Origin: Acuticoccus yangtzensis
GTDB taxonomy: Bacteria; Pseudomonadota; Alphaproteobacteria; Rhizobiales; Amorphaceae
Direction of reading: 5' to 3'
Assembly: GCF_001927245.1 (NCBI RefSeq)
Contig: NZ_MJUX01000004.1
Span: forward strand, 1 to 64,000
DNA: 64,000 bases
Every line of letters begins with the position of its first letter. Position 1 is the first letter of the stretch. The position numbers were made by a program, and so were the translations under genes. Shown here one piece after another: positions 35,121 to 44,441 of this stretch. The notes under the pieces were generated by a model. That model did no database searches and was not told the DNA's origin. It worked only from the letters and a program-made list of their open reading frames with translations.

Positions 35121-35909
35121 TCAGGCCGCCACCGGCGCGGGCACCTTGGTGAAGAGCCGGTAGAAATTCGCGGTCGTCTGCGTGCCGAGATCCTCCACCG
35201 GCAGACCGAGCGTATCGGCCAGATGCGCCGCCGTATCGGCCACGAAGGCCGGTTCGTTGCGTTTGCCGCGGTGCGGGGGCGGGGCCAGATAAGGCGCGTC
35301 CGTCTCCAAGAGCATGCGGTCCATCGGCACCATCTTCGCCACCTCGCGAATGGTCTCGGCGGTCTTGAACGTCACGATGCCGGAGAACGACACGTAGCCG
35401 CCCAGCGCCAGCCCGCGCGTCGCAAGCTCCATGCCGGACGAGAAGCAGTGGAGGACGAACGGGAAAGCCCCCTTCCCGGTTTCCTCCTCCAGGATCGCCG
35501 CCACGTCCTCGTCCGCCTCGCGCGCGTGGATGACGAGAGGCAGCCCGGTCTCACGCGCCGCCGCGATGTGCCGGCGGAAGCCGACCTCCTGAACGTCGCG
35601 CGTCTCGTAGGTGTAGTGATAGTCGAGGCCCGCTTCGCCGATCGCCACGACCTTGGGTCCGGCGGCGGCCGCCACCAGCTCCTCGGCCGTCACGTCCGGC
35701 TCCTCGTGGGCGTTCAGGCAGTGGACGCCCACCGAGCAATAGACGTCCTCGTGCGCAGCGGTGATCTCCTGAAGGCGCGCGAAGCTCTTCATGCGCGTGG
35801 AGATCGTCACGAACCGCTCGATCCCGCGCGCCCGCGCCCGCTCCAGGAACGGGCCGAGGTCTTCGAAGTCGGGAAAATCGAGGTGGCAGTGGCTGTCGAC
35901 GAGCCTCAC
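35121..35909 (-). CDS. tatD: TatD family metal-dependent hydrolase
   Basis: A 262-residue TIM-barrel hydrolase with the TatD metal motif [12 protein letters not shown] at the N-terminus, [35 protein letters not shown] and [17 protein letters not shown]. TatD proteins are 3-prime exonucleases or deoxyribonucleases acting on single-stranded DNA and RNA. The GTG at 35909 is selected because it overlaps the metG stop as GTGA and puts the metal motif at the start; the longer frame upstream is metG in another phase. The MBL hydrolase follows after 1 base. Confidence 0.92.
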   Translation of the reverse strand: MRLVDSHCHLDFPDFEDLGPFLERARARGIERFVTISTRMKSFARLQEITAAHEDVYCSVGVHCLNAHEEPDVTAEELVAAAAGPKVVAIGEAGLDYHYTYETRDVQEVGFRRHIAAARETGLPLVIHAREADEDVAAILEEETGKGAFPFVLHCFSSGMELATRGLALGGYVSFSGIVTFKTAETIREVAKMVPMDRMLLETDAPYLAPPPHRGKRNEPAFVADTAAHLADTLGLPVEDLGTQTTANFYRLFTKVPAPVAA

Positions 35910-37438
35910 GCGGCCGGCTCTTCCAGTTTGGGGACGATCGGACGCGGCGCCGGCAGCGGCGTTCCTGCGGGCACGGTGCGCGTCAGCCACTCGAACGTGC
36001 GTGCATTCTCAGGCACCGCGAGGAGGTCCAGAAGGTCGCCCGCCGTCTTCGGCGTGAACGGCTGGATCAGGATCGCGAACCAGCGCAGCGCCTCCGCCGT
36101 CACGCCCAGCACGACGGCCATGCGCTCCGGGTCGCTCTTGCGCAGCTTCCACGGCTCCTCGCCGGCGAAATAACGGTTGGCCTCGGACACCACGTCGTAA
36201 ATCGCCCCCAGAGCCTGGTGCAGCGCCTGCGCGTCGATCGCCGTGCGGCAGAGCTCCGGCAGCGCATGAACGCGCGCCAGAAGCGCCTCGTCCTGCGGCG
36301 CCAGCGGCTCCAGCGCGGGCATCTCGCCGCCGCAATTCTTCGCCAGCATGGTCAGCGAACGCTGCGCCAGGTTGCCGATATCGTTGGCCAAATCGGCGTT
36401 GACCCGGTTGACGAACCCCTCCACCGAATAGTTGCCGTCCTGACCGAAGGGCACCTCACGCAAGAGGTAATGGCGCAGCGGGTCCAGCCCGAACGCCTCC
36501 ACCAGCGCGAACGGGTCCAAAACGTTGCCGATCGACTTACTCATCTTCTCGCCGGCATTGTAGAGGAAGCCGTGGCCGAAGACGCGCTTGGGCAGCGGCA
36601 GCCCCGCGCTCATCAGGAAGGCAGGCCAGTAGATGGTGTGGAAGCGGATGATGTCCTTGCCGATCACGTGCAGGTTCGCCGGCCAGGACGCGGCGAAGCG
36701 CTCCGGCTCGTCGGGGTAGCCGCAGGACGTGATGTAGTTCGTCAGCGCGTCCACCCACACGTACATCACGTGCTTCGGGTCGCCCGGCACCGGAACGCCC
36801 CAGTTCATCGTCGTGCGCGAGATGGAGAGGTCCTTCAGCCCGGATTTGACGAACGCCACCACCTCGTTGCGCCGCGTCGCCGGGGCGATGAAGTCGGGAT
36901 TGGCCTCGTAATGGGCGAGCAGCCGCTCCTCGAAGGCCGACAGGCGGAAGAAGTAGGACGGCTCCTCCATCCACTTCACCGGCGCGCCGGTCGGGGCGAA
37001 CTTCTGCCCGTCCTTCTCGGTCAGCTCGTTTTCGCCGAAATAGGCCTCGTCGCGGACCGAATACCAGCCGCCATAATTGTCGATATAGATGTCGCCCGCG
37101 TCCGCCATCGTCTGCCAGATCGCCTGGCTCGCCTTGATGTGGCGCGACTCGCGGGTCGAAATGAAGTCGTCGTGGGACGAGCCCAGCACCTCGGCCATCT
37201 TGCGGAACAGGCCCGTGTTCCGGTCGGCCAGCTCGGCGACCGGAATGCCCTCTTTCGCGGCCGTCTCCACCATCTTCTGACCGTGCTCGTCGGTCCCGGT
37301 GGAGAAATGCACGGTGTAACCGTCCAGCCGCTTGAACCGGGCGATCGCGTCCGTCGCGATCAGCTCGTAAGCGTGGCCGATGTGGGGCGCTCCGTTGGGA
37401 TAGGAGATCGCCGTGGTGATGGTATAGCGTTGACTCAT
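35906..37438 (-). CDS. metG: Methionyl-tRNA synthetase
   Basis: A 510-residue class I synthetase. The ATP-binding HIGH motif is [13 protein letters not shown] near residue 20, with KFAPTGAP and [11 protein letters not shown] in the editing and connective region, and KMSKS in [16 protein letters not shown]. The anticodon-binding alpha-helical domain follows ([13 protein letters not shown]). It is the shorter form without a C-terminal dimerisation EMAP domain, ending PKLEEPAA. It lies between holB and tatD in a colinear minus-strand run. Confidence 0.96.
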   Translation of the reverse strand: MSQRYTITTAISYPNGAPHIGHAYELIATDAIARFKRLDGYTVHFSTGTDEHGQKMVETAAKEGIPVAELADRNTGLFRKMAEVLGSSHDDFISTRESRHIKASQAIWQTMADAGDIYIDNYGGWYSVRDEAYFGENELTEKDGQKFAPTGAPVKWMEEPSYFFRLSAFEERLLAHYEANPDFIAPATRRNEVVAFVKSGLKDLSISRTTMNWGVPVPGDPKHVMYVWVDALTNYITSCGYPDEPERFAASWPANLHVIGKDIIRFHTIYWPAFLMSAGLPLPKRVFGHGFLYNAGEKMSKSIGNVLDPFALVEAFGLDPLRHYLLREVPFGQDGNYSVEGFVNRVNADLANDIGNLAQRSLTMLAKNCGGEMPALEPLAPQDEALLARVHALPELCRTAIDAQALHQALGAIYDVVSEANRYFAGEEPWKLRKSDPERMAVVLGVTAEALRWFAILIQPFTPKTAGDLLDLLAVPENARTFEWLTRTVPAGTPLPAPRPIVPKLEEPAA

Positions 37439-37512
37439 GGCGGGTTCCCATCTGCCTCCGGTGGCAGCCTTGTCAAGTCGGGTCTCACGTCGGATGACGG
37501 ATCGGGGGCGGA

Positions 37513-38580
37513 TCAGCTCAGCCCTGCGGCACGGTCCAGCGCCGAAAGCCGCGACAGCACGGCGAGCACCATCTCCTTGCGGTCGAGATTGAACACCTCG
37601 ATCCGCCGCCGGTCATCCGTCACCGACAGATAAAGCGCGGCGTAGGAGTCCAGCGCCGACAGAGGCAGCCGCCCTGCCCCGTCCCGCGCGCGGCTCGCGA
37701 TCGCGTCCAGCACCAGTTCTAGCACGGTCGCGAAGGTATCGTCACGGCGCTGCGCGGCCATTTCGGCAAGCTGGTGGTTGGCTCTCACGTCCCGCACCAT
37801 CGCCGGTGCCAAAAGCCGCCGGGCCGAGCGCACGATGTCCGCCCCCGCCGCCGAGAGGGTCAGCGCCCGCCTCACGGACCCCTCCCCCAGCGGCGCCGCC
37901 TGAGGGTCCACCCGCAGCGCATTCAAGGCCGCCCTCACCTCCGCCTCGCTGAGCGGGCGCATGCGGATCGACCTGCAGCGCGAGCGCAATGTCGGCGGCA
38001 CGCGGCCCGACACGTGGGCGATCAGTACGAAGAGCGTGCGCCGCGGCGGCTCCTCCAGCGCCTTCAGCAGCGCGTTGGCGGCGTTCAGGTTCATGTCGTC
38101 GACCGCGTCGACGATGACGACGCGCCAGCCCCCCTCGGCCGACGTCGAGCCCAGAAACGGCACGATGCGGCGGACCTCGTCCACCGTCAGCTCGCTCTTG
38201 AACTTCTTGCCCTTCTCGTCCCACGGCCGCGTCAGGTGGATGAGGCCCGGATGGGTCCCCGCCGCCACCTGCCGCGCGGTGCGCCCTTCAGGGTCGTTCG
38301 GCTCGCCCCCAAGGCCTGCGTCCAGCGGCGTTCCGGGGAGCGTGCCCAGCAGCGACCGCGCCAGACGGAACGCCAGCGTCGCCTTGCCGATGCCGCGCGG
38401 CCCCTCCAACAGCAGCGCCTGGGGCGGCGACGAACCGCCGAACGCCTCCACCAGCCGCTCCACCGCGTCCTCGTGGCCGTAGAGCGCCGTCGCCTCCTGG
38501 GGCGGCGGCGCATTGTCCAGCATGTCGGGTTCGACGGGCGCCCCCTCGGCGGGTTTGGGCGCGCGCGGTGCCTTCACCAT
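37513..38580 (-). CDS. holB: DNA polymerase III delta-prime subunit
   Basis: A 355-residue clamp-loader subunit. [20 protein letters not shown] begins the AAA+ domain, with a Walker A-like [20 protein letters not shown], the DEVRR sensor region [40 protein letters not shown] and the conserved SRC of [17 protein letters not shown]. It helps load the beta clamp. The ATG at 38580 lies 10 bases after the tmk stop; a second Met at codon 20 precedes the conserved part and is an alternative. Gene order tmk-holB-metG is common in this order. Confidence 0.92.
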   Translation of the reverse strand: MVKAPRAPKPAEGAPVEPDMLDNAPPPQEATALYGHEDAVERLVEAFGGSSPPQALLLEGPRGIGKATLAFRLARSLLGTLPGTPLDAGLGGEPNDPEGRTARQVAAGTHPGLIHLTRPWDEKGKKFKSELTVDEVRRIVPFLGSTSAEGGWRVVIVDAVDDMNLNAANALLKALEEPPRRTLFVLIAHVSGRVPPTLRSRCRSIRMRPLSEAEVRAALNALRVDPQAAPLGEGSVRRALTLSAAGADIVRSARRLLAPAMVRDVRANHQLAEMAAQRRDDTFATVLELVLDAIASRARDGAGRLPLSALDSYAALYLSVTDDRRRIEVFNLDRKEMVLAVLSRLSALDRAAGLS

Positions 38581-38590
38581 GGCGGCCGCC

Positions 38591-39298
38591 TCAGTCCGTC
38601 GCCGCAGCGGCGGATTGAGCCGCGGCGGACGCAGCCGGGCCGCGACCCGCCAAGGGGTTTGCGGTCTCCGGCACGGCGCCCAGGCCGAGTCGCGCCTCTG
38701 CCGCTTGCCAGATGGCATCGGCGATCTCGTCCGCCGTCCCCGCCGCGTCGATCACCACGCAGCGTTCCGGCTCGCGCGCGGCGATCGCCAGAAAGGCCTG
38801 GCGCCGCGCTTCTTGAATGTCGGCGGCGTCCTTGTCGAACGTGTCGCGGCCGCCGCGCGCCTCCATCCGCGTCTGGCCGACGCTGACGGGGCAGTCCAGA
38901 ATGAACGTGAGGTCCGGCCGCGTCGCCCCCACCGCCACGCGGCTGAGGAGCGCCAGAAGCGGCGCAGGCACGCCCGCAACGCCCTGATAAGCCTCGGTGG
39001 AATCGGCGAAACGGTCGCAGATGACGGTCACACCGTCCGCCAGCGTCGGGGCGATCAACGCGGCCACATGGTCCGCCCGCGCGGCGGCGAAGAGCAGCGC
39101 CTGCTCGCGCGCCGACAGCGCCGCACCGCGCTCCGACAACAGCGCCGCCCGCAGCGTCTCCGCCCAGCGCGAACCGCCCGGCTCGCGCGTCAATGTCACG
39201 GGGTGTCCGGCGGCGGCGAGGCGGTCCCTCAAACGGCGCGCCTGGGTGGACTTGCCGGCGCCGTCTGTGCCCTCGAAGGTGATGAACGCGCCGCCCAA
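38591..39298 (-). CDS. tmk: Thymidylate kinase
   Basis: A 235-residue dTMP kinase with P-loop ITFEGTDGAGKST (G10 to T18), the DRF motif in VICDRFADSTEAYQG, TREPGGSRWAE, and a LID-type RMEARGGRDTFD. It makes dTDP from dTMP. No ATG precedes the conserved strand; the start is TTG at 39298 with GAGG 6 bases ahead. The C-terminus carries about 25 extra Ala-rich residues. rlpA ends 37 bases upstream, and holB starts 10 bases downstream. Confidence 0.93.
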   Translation of the reverse strand: MGGAFITFEGTDGAGKSTQARRLRDRLAAAGHPVTLTREPGGSRWAETLRAALLSERGAALSAREQALLFAAARADHVAALIAPTLADGVTVICDRFADSTEAYQGVAGVPAPLLALLSRVAVGATRPDLTFILDCPVSVGQTRMEARGGRDTFDKDAADIQEARRQAFLAIAAREPERCVVIDAAGTADEIADAIWQAAEARLGLGAVPETANPLAGRGPAASAAAQSAAAATD

Positions 39299-39335
39299 TG
39301 CTGCCTCGCCTCAGAATCCGCCCGAAGGCGGGACG

Positions 39336-40376
39336 TTACTGCGCGGGAGCGGCCGCCTGCAATGTCGACCCGCCGGACGGCGCGGCGGCGAACATGTCGA
39401 ACGCCCCCATCACCCGCTCCTGGCTGGCCGCAACGGCCTCCTCCGTCACCGCAGGCGCCGCAGCGCTCGCGACGATCGCAGGCTCCTCCTCCTCCAGAGA
39501 CGCCGAATTCATCGTCACCAGAGCGTCGATCGCGCCGCCGCTCTCCTTGCGCTGCTCTTCGACATAGGCCTGCACCGAGCTCGGCTGCGACGCCGCCACC
39601 AGCATGGACGGCTGATAGGACCGATTCACCCTCACGCCCGGCAGGTTCGCGTCCTCATCGTCCTCGCCATAAAGGACGCGCCGGTTGCGCTCTTCGCGCG
39701 ACACAGGGGTCGCCGCGGCGAGACGAACCTCGACCTTGCGCTCGTCGTCGTCGTCATCGGCCGAACCGCCGAGCCCGAAGGACGGCAGATAGTCGCTGAA
39801 CGACTTCTTCGACGTCTTGCCGTACTTGTTTTCCGCGACGAGCGTCTCCGCATCACCGCCGCCGATGGGCGCCTCGCCGAGATACTCGACGCGGACTTTC
39901 GCAGAACCGGCATTACGAAAGCCGAGCTTCTCCGCGGCGGCTTTCGAAACGTCGATGATGCGGCCTTTGTGGAAGGGGCCACGGTCGTTGACCCGCAGGA
40001 CGGCGGACTTGCCGGTCTTCAACACGGTCACACGCACATAAGACGGGAGCGGCAAGGTCGGGTGCGCGGCGGTCAGCGCGGTCTTGTCGAAAATCTCGCC
40101 GTTGGCGGTCGACTTGCCGTGAAAGTCGGAGCCGTACCAGGAGGCGCGGCCGACCTTGTCGTAGTCCTCGTCATGCTTGGGCGTATACCAGCGGCCGCCG
40201 ACTTTGTACGGCTTGCCGATCTTCTTGTAGCCCGCCGCCTCGGGCTCGTCGGAAATCGAGTCGTCGGAAGCGAGAACGTCGAGCGAGCTGACCGAGCCGC
40301 CGCAACCGGCCAGAGCCAGGGTTGCGACACATAAAAAGGCCAACACTCCCCGCCGACAGACGTCTGTCCAGGCCAT
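39336..40376 (-). CDS. rlpA: Septal ring lytic transglycosylase RlpA family lipoprotein
   Basis: A 346-residue lipoprotein: signal with lipobox LALAGC (Cys near residue 24), then the RlpA double-psi beta-barrel with GRASWYGSDFHGKSTANGEI, LPSYVRVTVLKTGKSAVLRV, NDRGPFHKGRIIDVSKAAAE and KLGF. RlpA enzymes cleave denuded peptidoglycan glycans at septa. The C-terminal half (from about residue 190) is a long acidic, low-complexity tail (SADDDDDERKVEVRL) and has no SPOR domain. The ATG at 40376 directly precedes the signal. In relatives a D-alanyl-D-alanine carboxypeptidase gene usually lies between rlpA and tmk; here only 37 bases separate them. Confidence 0.9.
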   Translation of the reverse strand: MAWTDVCRRGVLAFLCVATLALAGCGGSVSSLDVLASDDSISDEPEAAGYKKIGKPYKVGGRWYTPKHDEDYDKVGRASWYGSDFHGKSTANGEIFDKTALTAAHPTLPLPSYVRVTVLKTGKSAVLRVNDRGPFHKGRIIDVSKAAAEKLGFRNAGSAKVRVEYLGEAPIGGGDAETLVAENKYGKTSKKSFSDYLPSFGLGGSADDDDDERKVEVRLAAATPVSREERNRRVLYGEDDEDANLPGVRVNRSYQPSMLVAASQPSSVQAYVEEQRKESGGAIDALVTMNSASLEEEEPAIVASAAAPAVTEEAVAASQERVMGAFDMFAAAPSGGSTLQAAAPAQ

Positions 40377-40965
40377 CAATCCACTCCGCTTACCCCGGGC
40401 GACTCACCCTGCCCAACGGCCGGCACATTACGTCTTGAAACCAAGTGCGCCCATAGCATGGGGGGTCCATCGCTAACGCTTTGCTAAGAAGTTGGCATTT
40501 TTGCCACACATCGCGTCAACACTCTCTTAGGTATTGAACTTTGCTTGCCTGTGCCATGCCTCAGCAACGCCAACAGCTTGGAGTGAAACGACAATGTTCG
40601 TCCGCCCTCCGGCAGATGAAGCGCCTGATGTACCGTCGTCATCTCGGCAGGGTCGTTTGAAGATCGGGTGAACCGGCCCCAGTCCAACCGCCCTGCCCGG
40701 CCCGGTCGCGGCAGGATCATCTCGGCCTTGCTGTGAACCGACCTCCCGCCGGCCCGCCACCGGCCGGATCATGCCTCGGTCGCCGCCCGCCCGCCCGCTG
40801 CGCCCCGACCATTATTGGCGGCGCACAGCAGGCGGTGCCGGCCCCCGAAACGCGAAGCAGGCGGCACCAGGATGCCGCCTGATTAACAACCCCTTAATTT
40901 CATGCCGCCCTGTGTGGAGCGGCCTGTGGATCAGCCGCCGCGCGTGGTGACAGCGACCGCGGGTC
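40377..40965. other. Long intergenic stretch with a hairpin, no supported gene
   Basis: The 589 bases between rlpA and the M20-type gene hold no frame with protein-family character. Its centre (40440-40560) is distinctly more AT-rich than the surroundings and probably contains the rlpA promoter; an untested small RNA is possible. The only clear structure is the hairpin at 40859-40880. Confidence 0.5.
40859..40880. terminator. Perfect 8-bp hairpin downstream of the M20 gene
   Basis: AGGCGGCA (40859-40866) pairs with TGCCGCCT (40873-40880) around CCAGGA, 86 bases after the M20 stop on the minus strand. A related GCAGGCGGTGCC lies just before it (40828-40839), so alternative pairing is possible. 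There is no U-tract on either side; the terminator role is uncertain. Confidence 0.35.
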
Positions 40966-42198
40966 TCAGCGTGTCAGAAGCTCGCGCAACGTGGCCGCGA
41001 TCGCCGTCGTCGCCTTGCGCAGGTCCTCCAGCGACACGCTTTCGTCGCCGGTGAAATCGACGCCTTCGCCGATGATCGGCGGGCCGACGCCGTAAAGCAC
41101 CGTCGGAATACCCGCCAGGGCATAGTGGCGCGCGCCGCTCACCACCGGCGCCGAGACCACCGGAACCGTGACGCCCATCGCCTCGCTGGCGTGGCGCGCC
41201 AGCGTCTCGGCCAGCGCCTCGGACTGCGCGCTCGGCGCCACCGGCTCGGCCAGCAGCAGGCGGCGGCATTCGAGCTCCACGCCCGCCGCCTCGCCCGCCT
41301 CCCGGTGCGCGGCCTCGATGGCGGCGATCAGCTCCGCCTCCACCGTCTCCCCGTCCTCACCGGCGACGATGCGCCGGTCGATGGTGAAGCGGACCCTGTC
41401 CGGCACCACGTTGATGCCGCGCCCGCCCTCGATCATCCCCACCGTCAGCGGTGCGGCGAGACTTTCGCGGATCGCCATCAGCCGCGCCAAAACGGGCACC
41501 GCGGCGGCCAGAGCGTCCCGTCCGTCCTGCGGGCGCGAGGCATGGGCCTGCACGCCGCGCAGCAGCACCTCGAGGTGCAGGACACCCTCCTGGCCGGTGA
41601 TCACCTGATAGGCGGTGCCCGCCCCGATCACCGCGTCGGGCGCCGTCAGGTCCTGTCCGAGAAGGAACGCCGGCCCGAGAAAACCGCCGCTTTCCTCATC
41701 GCACGTGACATGAAGCTCCACCGTGCCGGACAGACGCGCCGCACTGTGCGATGCCGCCTCCTCCAGCGCTGCGATGGCGAAGACGAAGGCCGCGAGGTCG
41801 GCCTTGGAATCGCGCGCCCCGCGACCGTGCAGCAGCCCGTCCTTCACCTCGCCGCCGAACGGGTCGCGGATCCAGCCCGTCCCCGCCGGCAGCGTGTCGA
41901 TCGGCGCCGCCAGCGCCACGACAGGGCCGTCCCCGGTGCCGAAGCGCCGCCGCACGACGAGGTTCGTCACCTCGTTGCGGCCATAGTGCCGGGCGAAGGG
42001 GTTCGGCACCGGGTGCCGCTCCACCTCGAGTCCGCGGTGCTCCAGGGTGACCGCCAACCACTCCACCGCCTCGGCGACGTCGCCCGGCGGATTCTCGGTC
42101 GGCCGCTGCACCAGGTCGCGCAGGAAGCCGGTCGCGGCCTCCTGCAGATCGTCCACCGATCGCGCCAGACTGTCCGGCTCCGCGTCGGCGACGTTCAC
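40966..42198 (-). CDS. M20-family peptidase-like protein lacking histidine metal ligands
   Basis: A 410-residue ArgE/DapE/M20-type protein. Family landmarks are GRGARDSKADLAAFVFAIAA (bridging Asp), VTCDEESGGFLGPAF (Glu-Glu pair), RGVQAHASRPQDGRDAL (dimerisation-domain His) and GINVVPDRVRFTIDRRI. The first metal motif, normally GHxDVVP, reads APIDTLPAG with Pro in place of His. The C-terminal His of the usual AHxxDE motif reads GEGVDFTGDES. Two zinc ligands therefore look absent, and the protein may not be a normal zinc amidohydrolase. It starts with GTG overlapping the quinone oxidoreductase stop (GTGA), so the two are co-translated. Confidence 0.8.
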   Translation of the reverse strand: MNVADAEPDSLARSVDDLQEAATGFLRDLVQRPTENPPGDVAEAVEWLAVTLEHRGLEVERHPVPNPFARHYGRNEVTNLVVRRRFGTGDGPVVALAAPIDTLPAGTGWIRDPFGGEVKDGLLHGRGARDSKADLAAFVFAIAALEEAASHSAARLSGTVELHVTCDEESGGFLGPAFLLGQDLTAPDAVIGAGTAYQVITGQEGVLHLEVLLRGVQAHASRPQDGRDALAAAVPVLARLMAIRESLAAPLTVGMIEGGRGINVVPDRVRFTIDRRIVAGEDGETVEAELIAAIEAAHREAGEAAGVELECRRLLLAEPVAPSAQSEALAETLARHASEAMGVTVPVVSAPVVSGARHYALAGIPTVLYGVGPPIIGEGVDFTGDESVSLEDLRKATTAIAATLRELLTR

Positions 42199-43172
42199 GG
42201 GATCAGCACCGTCGAGCCGATGGTCTTACGGCCTTCCAGCGCCCTGTGCGCCTCGGCGGCATCCTTCAGCGCGAAGGTCTGCTCCACCGGGATCTTCACC
42301 TTCCCGCTCGCCACCATCGCGAAGAGGTCGGCGGCGTTCGCCTCCATCCTCTCGCGCGTGGCGATGTAGCTGCCCAGGCTGGGCCGCGTCGCATAAAGGG
42401 AGCCATATTTGGCGAGGTCGCCGAGGCTGAAATCGTCCACCGTGCCCGAGGACTGGCCGAACAGAGCGTAAAGGCCGAGCGGCTTCAGGCACTCCAGCGA
42501 GTGCGGATAGGTCTCCCGGCCGACCGAATCATAGACCACGTCGCAGCCCGCCCCGCCGGTGATCTCCTTCACCCGCTCGACGAAGTTTTCTTCCGCATAG
42601 TTGATCACGTGGGTGTAGCCGTTGGCCTTGGCAATCTCGGCCTTCGCCGCCGATCCCACGGTGCCGATGGTGGTGGCGCCGATCGCCTTCGCCCACTGCC
42701 CGGCGATCGAGCCGACACCGCCCGCCGCCGCATGGAACAACAGCACCGTCTCCGGCGTCACCTTGTAGGTCTCGCAGAGCAGATAGCGGGCGGTCATGCC
42801 CTTCAGCATCATCGCCGCGGCGGTCCGGTCGTCCACCCCGTCCGGCAGCTTCAGCGCCGCGGACGCCGGCATCTTGCGCTTCTGCGCATAGGCGCCGATG
42901 GAAAAGCCGTAGGCGATGCGGTCGCCGGGGGCGAAATCCGTCACGCCCGGCCCTACCTCCTCCACCACCCCGGCCGCCTCGTTGCCGAGGATCAGCGGAT
43001 ATCCGGTCGCCGGCTTGTAGAGCCCGGTGCGGAAATAGGTGTCGATGAAGTTGAGCCCGATCGCCGTGTGCCGCACGATCAGATCACCCTCGCCGGGGAC
43101 CGGATCGTCGATCTCCCGCCATTGGAGAACCTCCGGTCCGCCGGGTTCGTCCAATAAAATGGCGTGCGTCAT
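42195..43172 (-). CDS. NADPH:quinone oxidoreductase (QOR family)
   Basis: A 325-residue zinc-free medium-chain reductase: ILLDEPGGPEVLQWREIDDP, GLNFIDTYFRTGLYK, YPLILGNEAAGVVEEVGPGV, and the NADPH site LLFHAAAGGVGSIAGQWAKA. It is the quinone oxidoreductase 1 type, reducing quinones or enones with NADPH in the cytoplasm. AGGAAAG directly before the ATG at 43172 supports that start over a longer frame. The UbiH-type monooxygenase is transcribed divergently from 43241, leaving only about 70 bases for both promoters. Confidence 0.92.
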   Translation of the reverse strand: MTHAILLDEPGGPEVLQWREIDDPVPGEGDLIVRHTAIGLNFIDTYFRTGLYKPATGYPLILGNEAAGVVEEVGPGVTDFAPGDRIAYGFSIGAYAQKRKMPASAALKLPDGVDDRTAAAMMLKGMTARYLLCETYKVTPETVLLFHAAAGGVGSIAGQWAKAIGATTIGTVGSAAKAEIAKANGYTHVINYAEENFVERVKEITGGAGCDVVYDSVGRETYPHSLECLKPLGLYALFGQSSGTVDDFSLGDLAKYGSLYATRPSLGSYIATRERMEANAADLFAMVASGKVKIPVEQTFALKDAAEAHRALEGRKTIGSTVLIP

Positions 43173-43240
43173 CTTTCCTCTCCGAATGGCCGGCTGTGAC
43201 GTTAGATAGAGCGTTGCCGCCAATCAAGGACGTCAGCCCG

Positions 43241-44428
43241 ATGCTCGACAGCGCCCTTCCCATTCCCCGCCCCGCCGACGACGTATCGGTGGACGTCGCC
43301 GTGGTCGGTGCCGGTCCGGCCGGGGCGCTGGCCGCCATCGTCGTGGCCGACGCCGGCTACAGCGTCGCCCTCGTCGCGCCCGAGCGCGGCCACGACCCGC
43401 GCACCTCGGCGCTGATGATGCCCGCCATCCGCCTCCTCGAAGACCACGGCATCTGGCCCGAGATCGCGCCCGAAACCGCGCCGCTGGTGACGATGCGCAT
43501 CATTGACCAGACCGGCTATATCCCCAGAGCGCCCGAAGTCGCCTTCGATGCGCACGAGATCGGCCCTGACCCGTTCGGCTACAACATCACCAACGACACG
43601 CTGAACCGCGCCCTCGGCGCGCGACTGGACACGCTCGGCATCACCCGTATCGCCGCCATGGTGGACGCGGTCGACGACGCGGCCGGTCCCGTCGTCACCC
43701 TCGCGGCCGGCGGCCGGGTGGTCCGCGCCGGGCTCGTCGTCGCCGCCGACGGGGCGGATTCTTTCGTGCGCCAGGCCGCCGGCCTCGCCGTGCGCCGCTG
43801 GTCCTATCGCCAGAGCGCCTTCGTCACCACGCTGCGCCACGAGCGGGCGCACGCCAACGCCTCGGTGGAGTTCCACACGCCCGCAGGCCCCTTCACCCTG
43901 GTGCCGCTGCCTGGCAACCGCTCCTCCCTCGTCTGGGTGTCCCGTCCCGAGGAGGCGGCGCGCTGGGCCGCGCTCGACCCCGGCCCCCTGGCGCGCGAGA
44001 TCGAGCGCCGCTCCCACGCCATCCTCGGCCACATGGAGATCGACGGGCCGCGCGCGGTCATCCCGATGGAAGGCCACGTCGCGCACAAGATGGGCGAAGG
44101 GCGCATCGTCCTCGTCGGCGAGGCGGGGCACAAATTTCCGCCCATCGGCGCGCAAGGGCTCAACCTCGGCTTCCGCGATGTCGGCGCCCTCGGCACACTC
44201 GTGCGCCATGCCCGCGGCGCAGGTGGCCTCGCGGGGATCGCCGACACCTACGCCGCGCGCCGCCGTGCCGACGTCGCCCTGCGCACGGCCAGCGTCGATG
44301 TTCTCAACCGCTCGCTGCTGACCTCGTCCTTCGTCCCGTCGACCGCCCGCGCCGTCGCCCTGTCCGCCGCCCGCAGCATCCCGCCGCTGCGCCGGGCCAT
44401 GATGCGCTTCGGCCTCGGCGCGATGTAG
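43241..44428 (+). CDS. UbiH/UbiF/Coq6-type FAD-dependent monooxygenase
   Basis: A 395-residue flavoprotein hydroxylase. The FAD Rossmann motif is VAVVGAGPAGALAAIVVADA (about residues 17-36), the middle DG motif VVAADGADSFVRQAAGL, and the second FAD motif IVLVGEAGHKFPPIGAQGLN followed by LGFRDVGAL. This is the ubiquinone-biosynthesis hydroxylase pattern; which ring position it would hydroxylate cannot be told. The ATG at 43241 has AAGGA ahead of it; a GTG at 43196 would add 15 residues. A role beside the divergent quinone oxidoreductase is plausible but unproven. Confidence 0.88.
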   Translation: MLDSALPIPRPADDVSVDVAVVGAGPAGALAAIVVADAGYSVALVAPERGHDPRTSALMMPAIRLLEDHGIWPEIAPETAPLVTMRIIDQTGYIPRAPEVAFDAHEIGPDPFGYNITNDTLNRALGARLDTLGITRIAAMVDAVDDAAGPVVTLAAGGRVVRAGLVVAADGADSFVRQAAGLAVRRWSYRQSAFVTTLRHERAHANASVEFHTPAGPFTLVPLPGNRSSLVWVSRPEEAARWAALDPGPLAREIERRSHAILGHMEIDGPRAVIPMEGHVAHKMGEGRIVLVGEAGHKFPPIGAQGLNLGFRDVGALGTLVRHARGAGGLAGIADTYAARRRADVALRTASVDVLNRSLLTSSFVPSTARAVALSAARSIPPLRRAMMRFGLGAM

Positions 44429-44441
44429 CCGGGCGCGCCGC

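Noticed and set aside
40484-40720. 78-codon minus-strand frame in the rlpA intergenic region
   Set aside because: No ribosome binding site, no family likeness and composition unlike the neighbouring genes.
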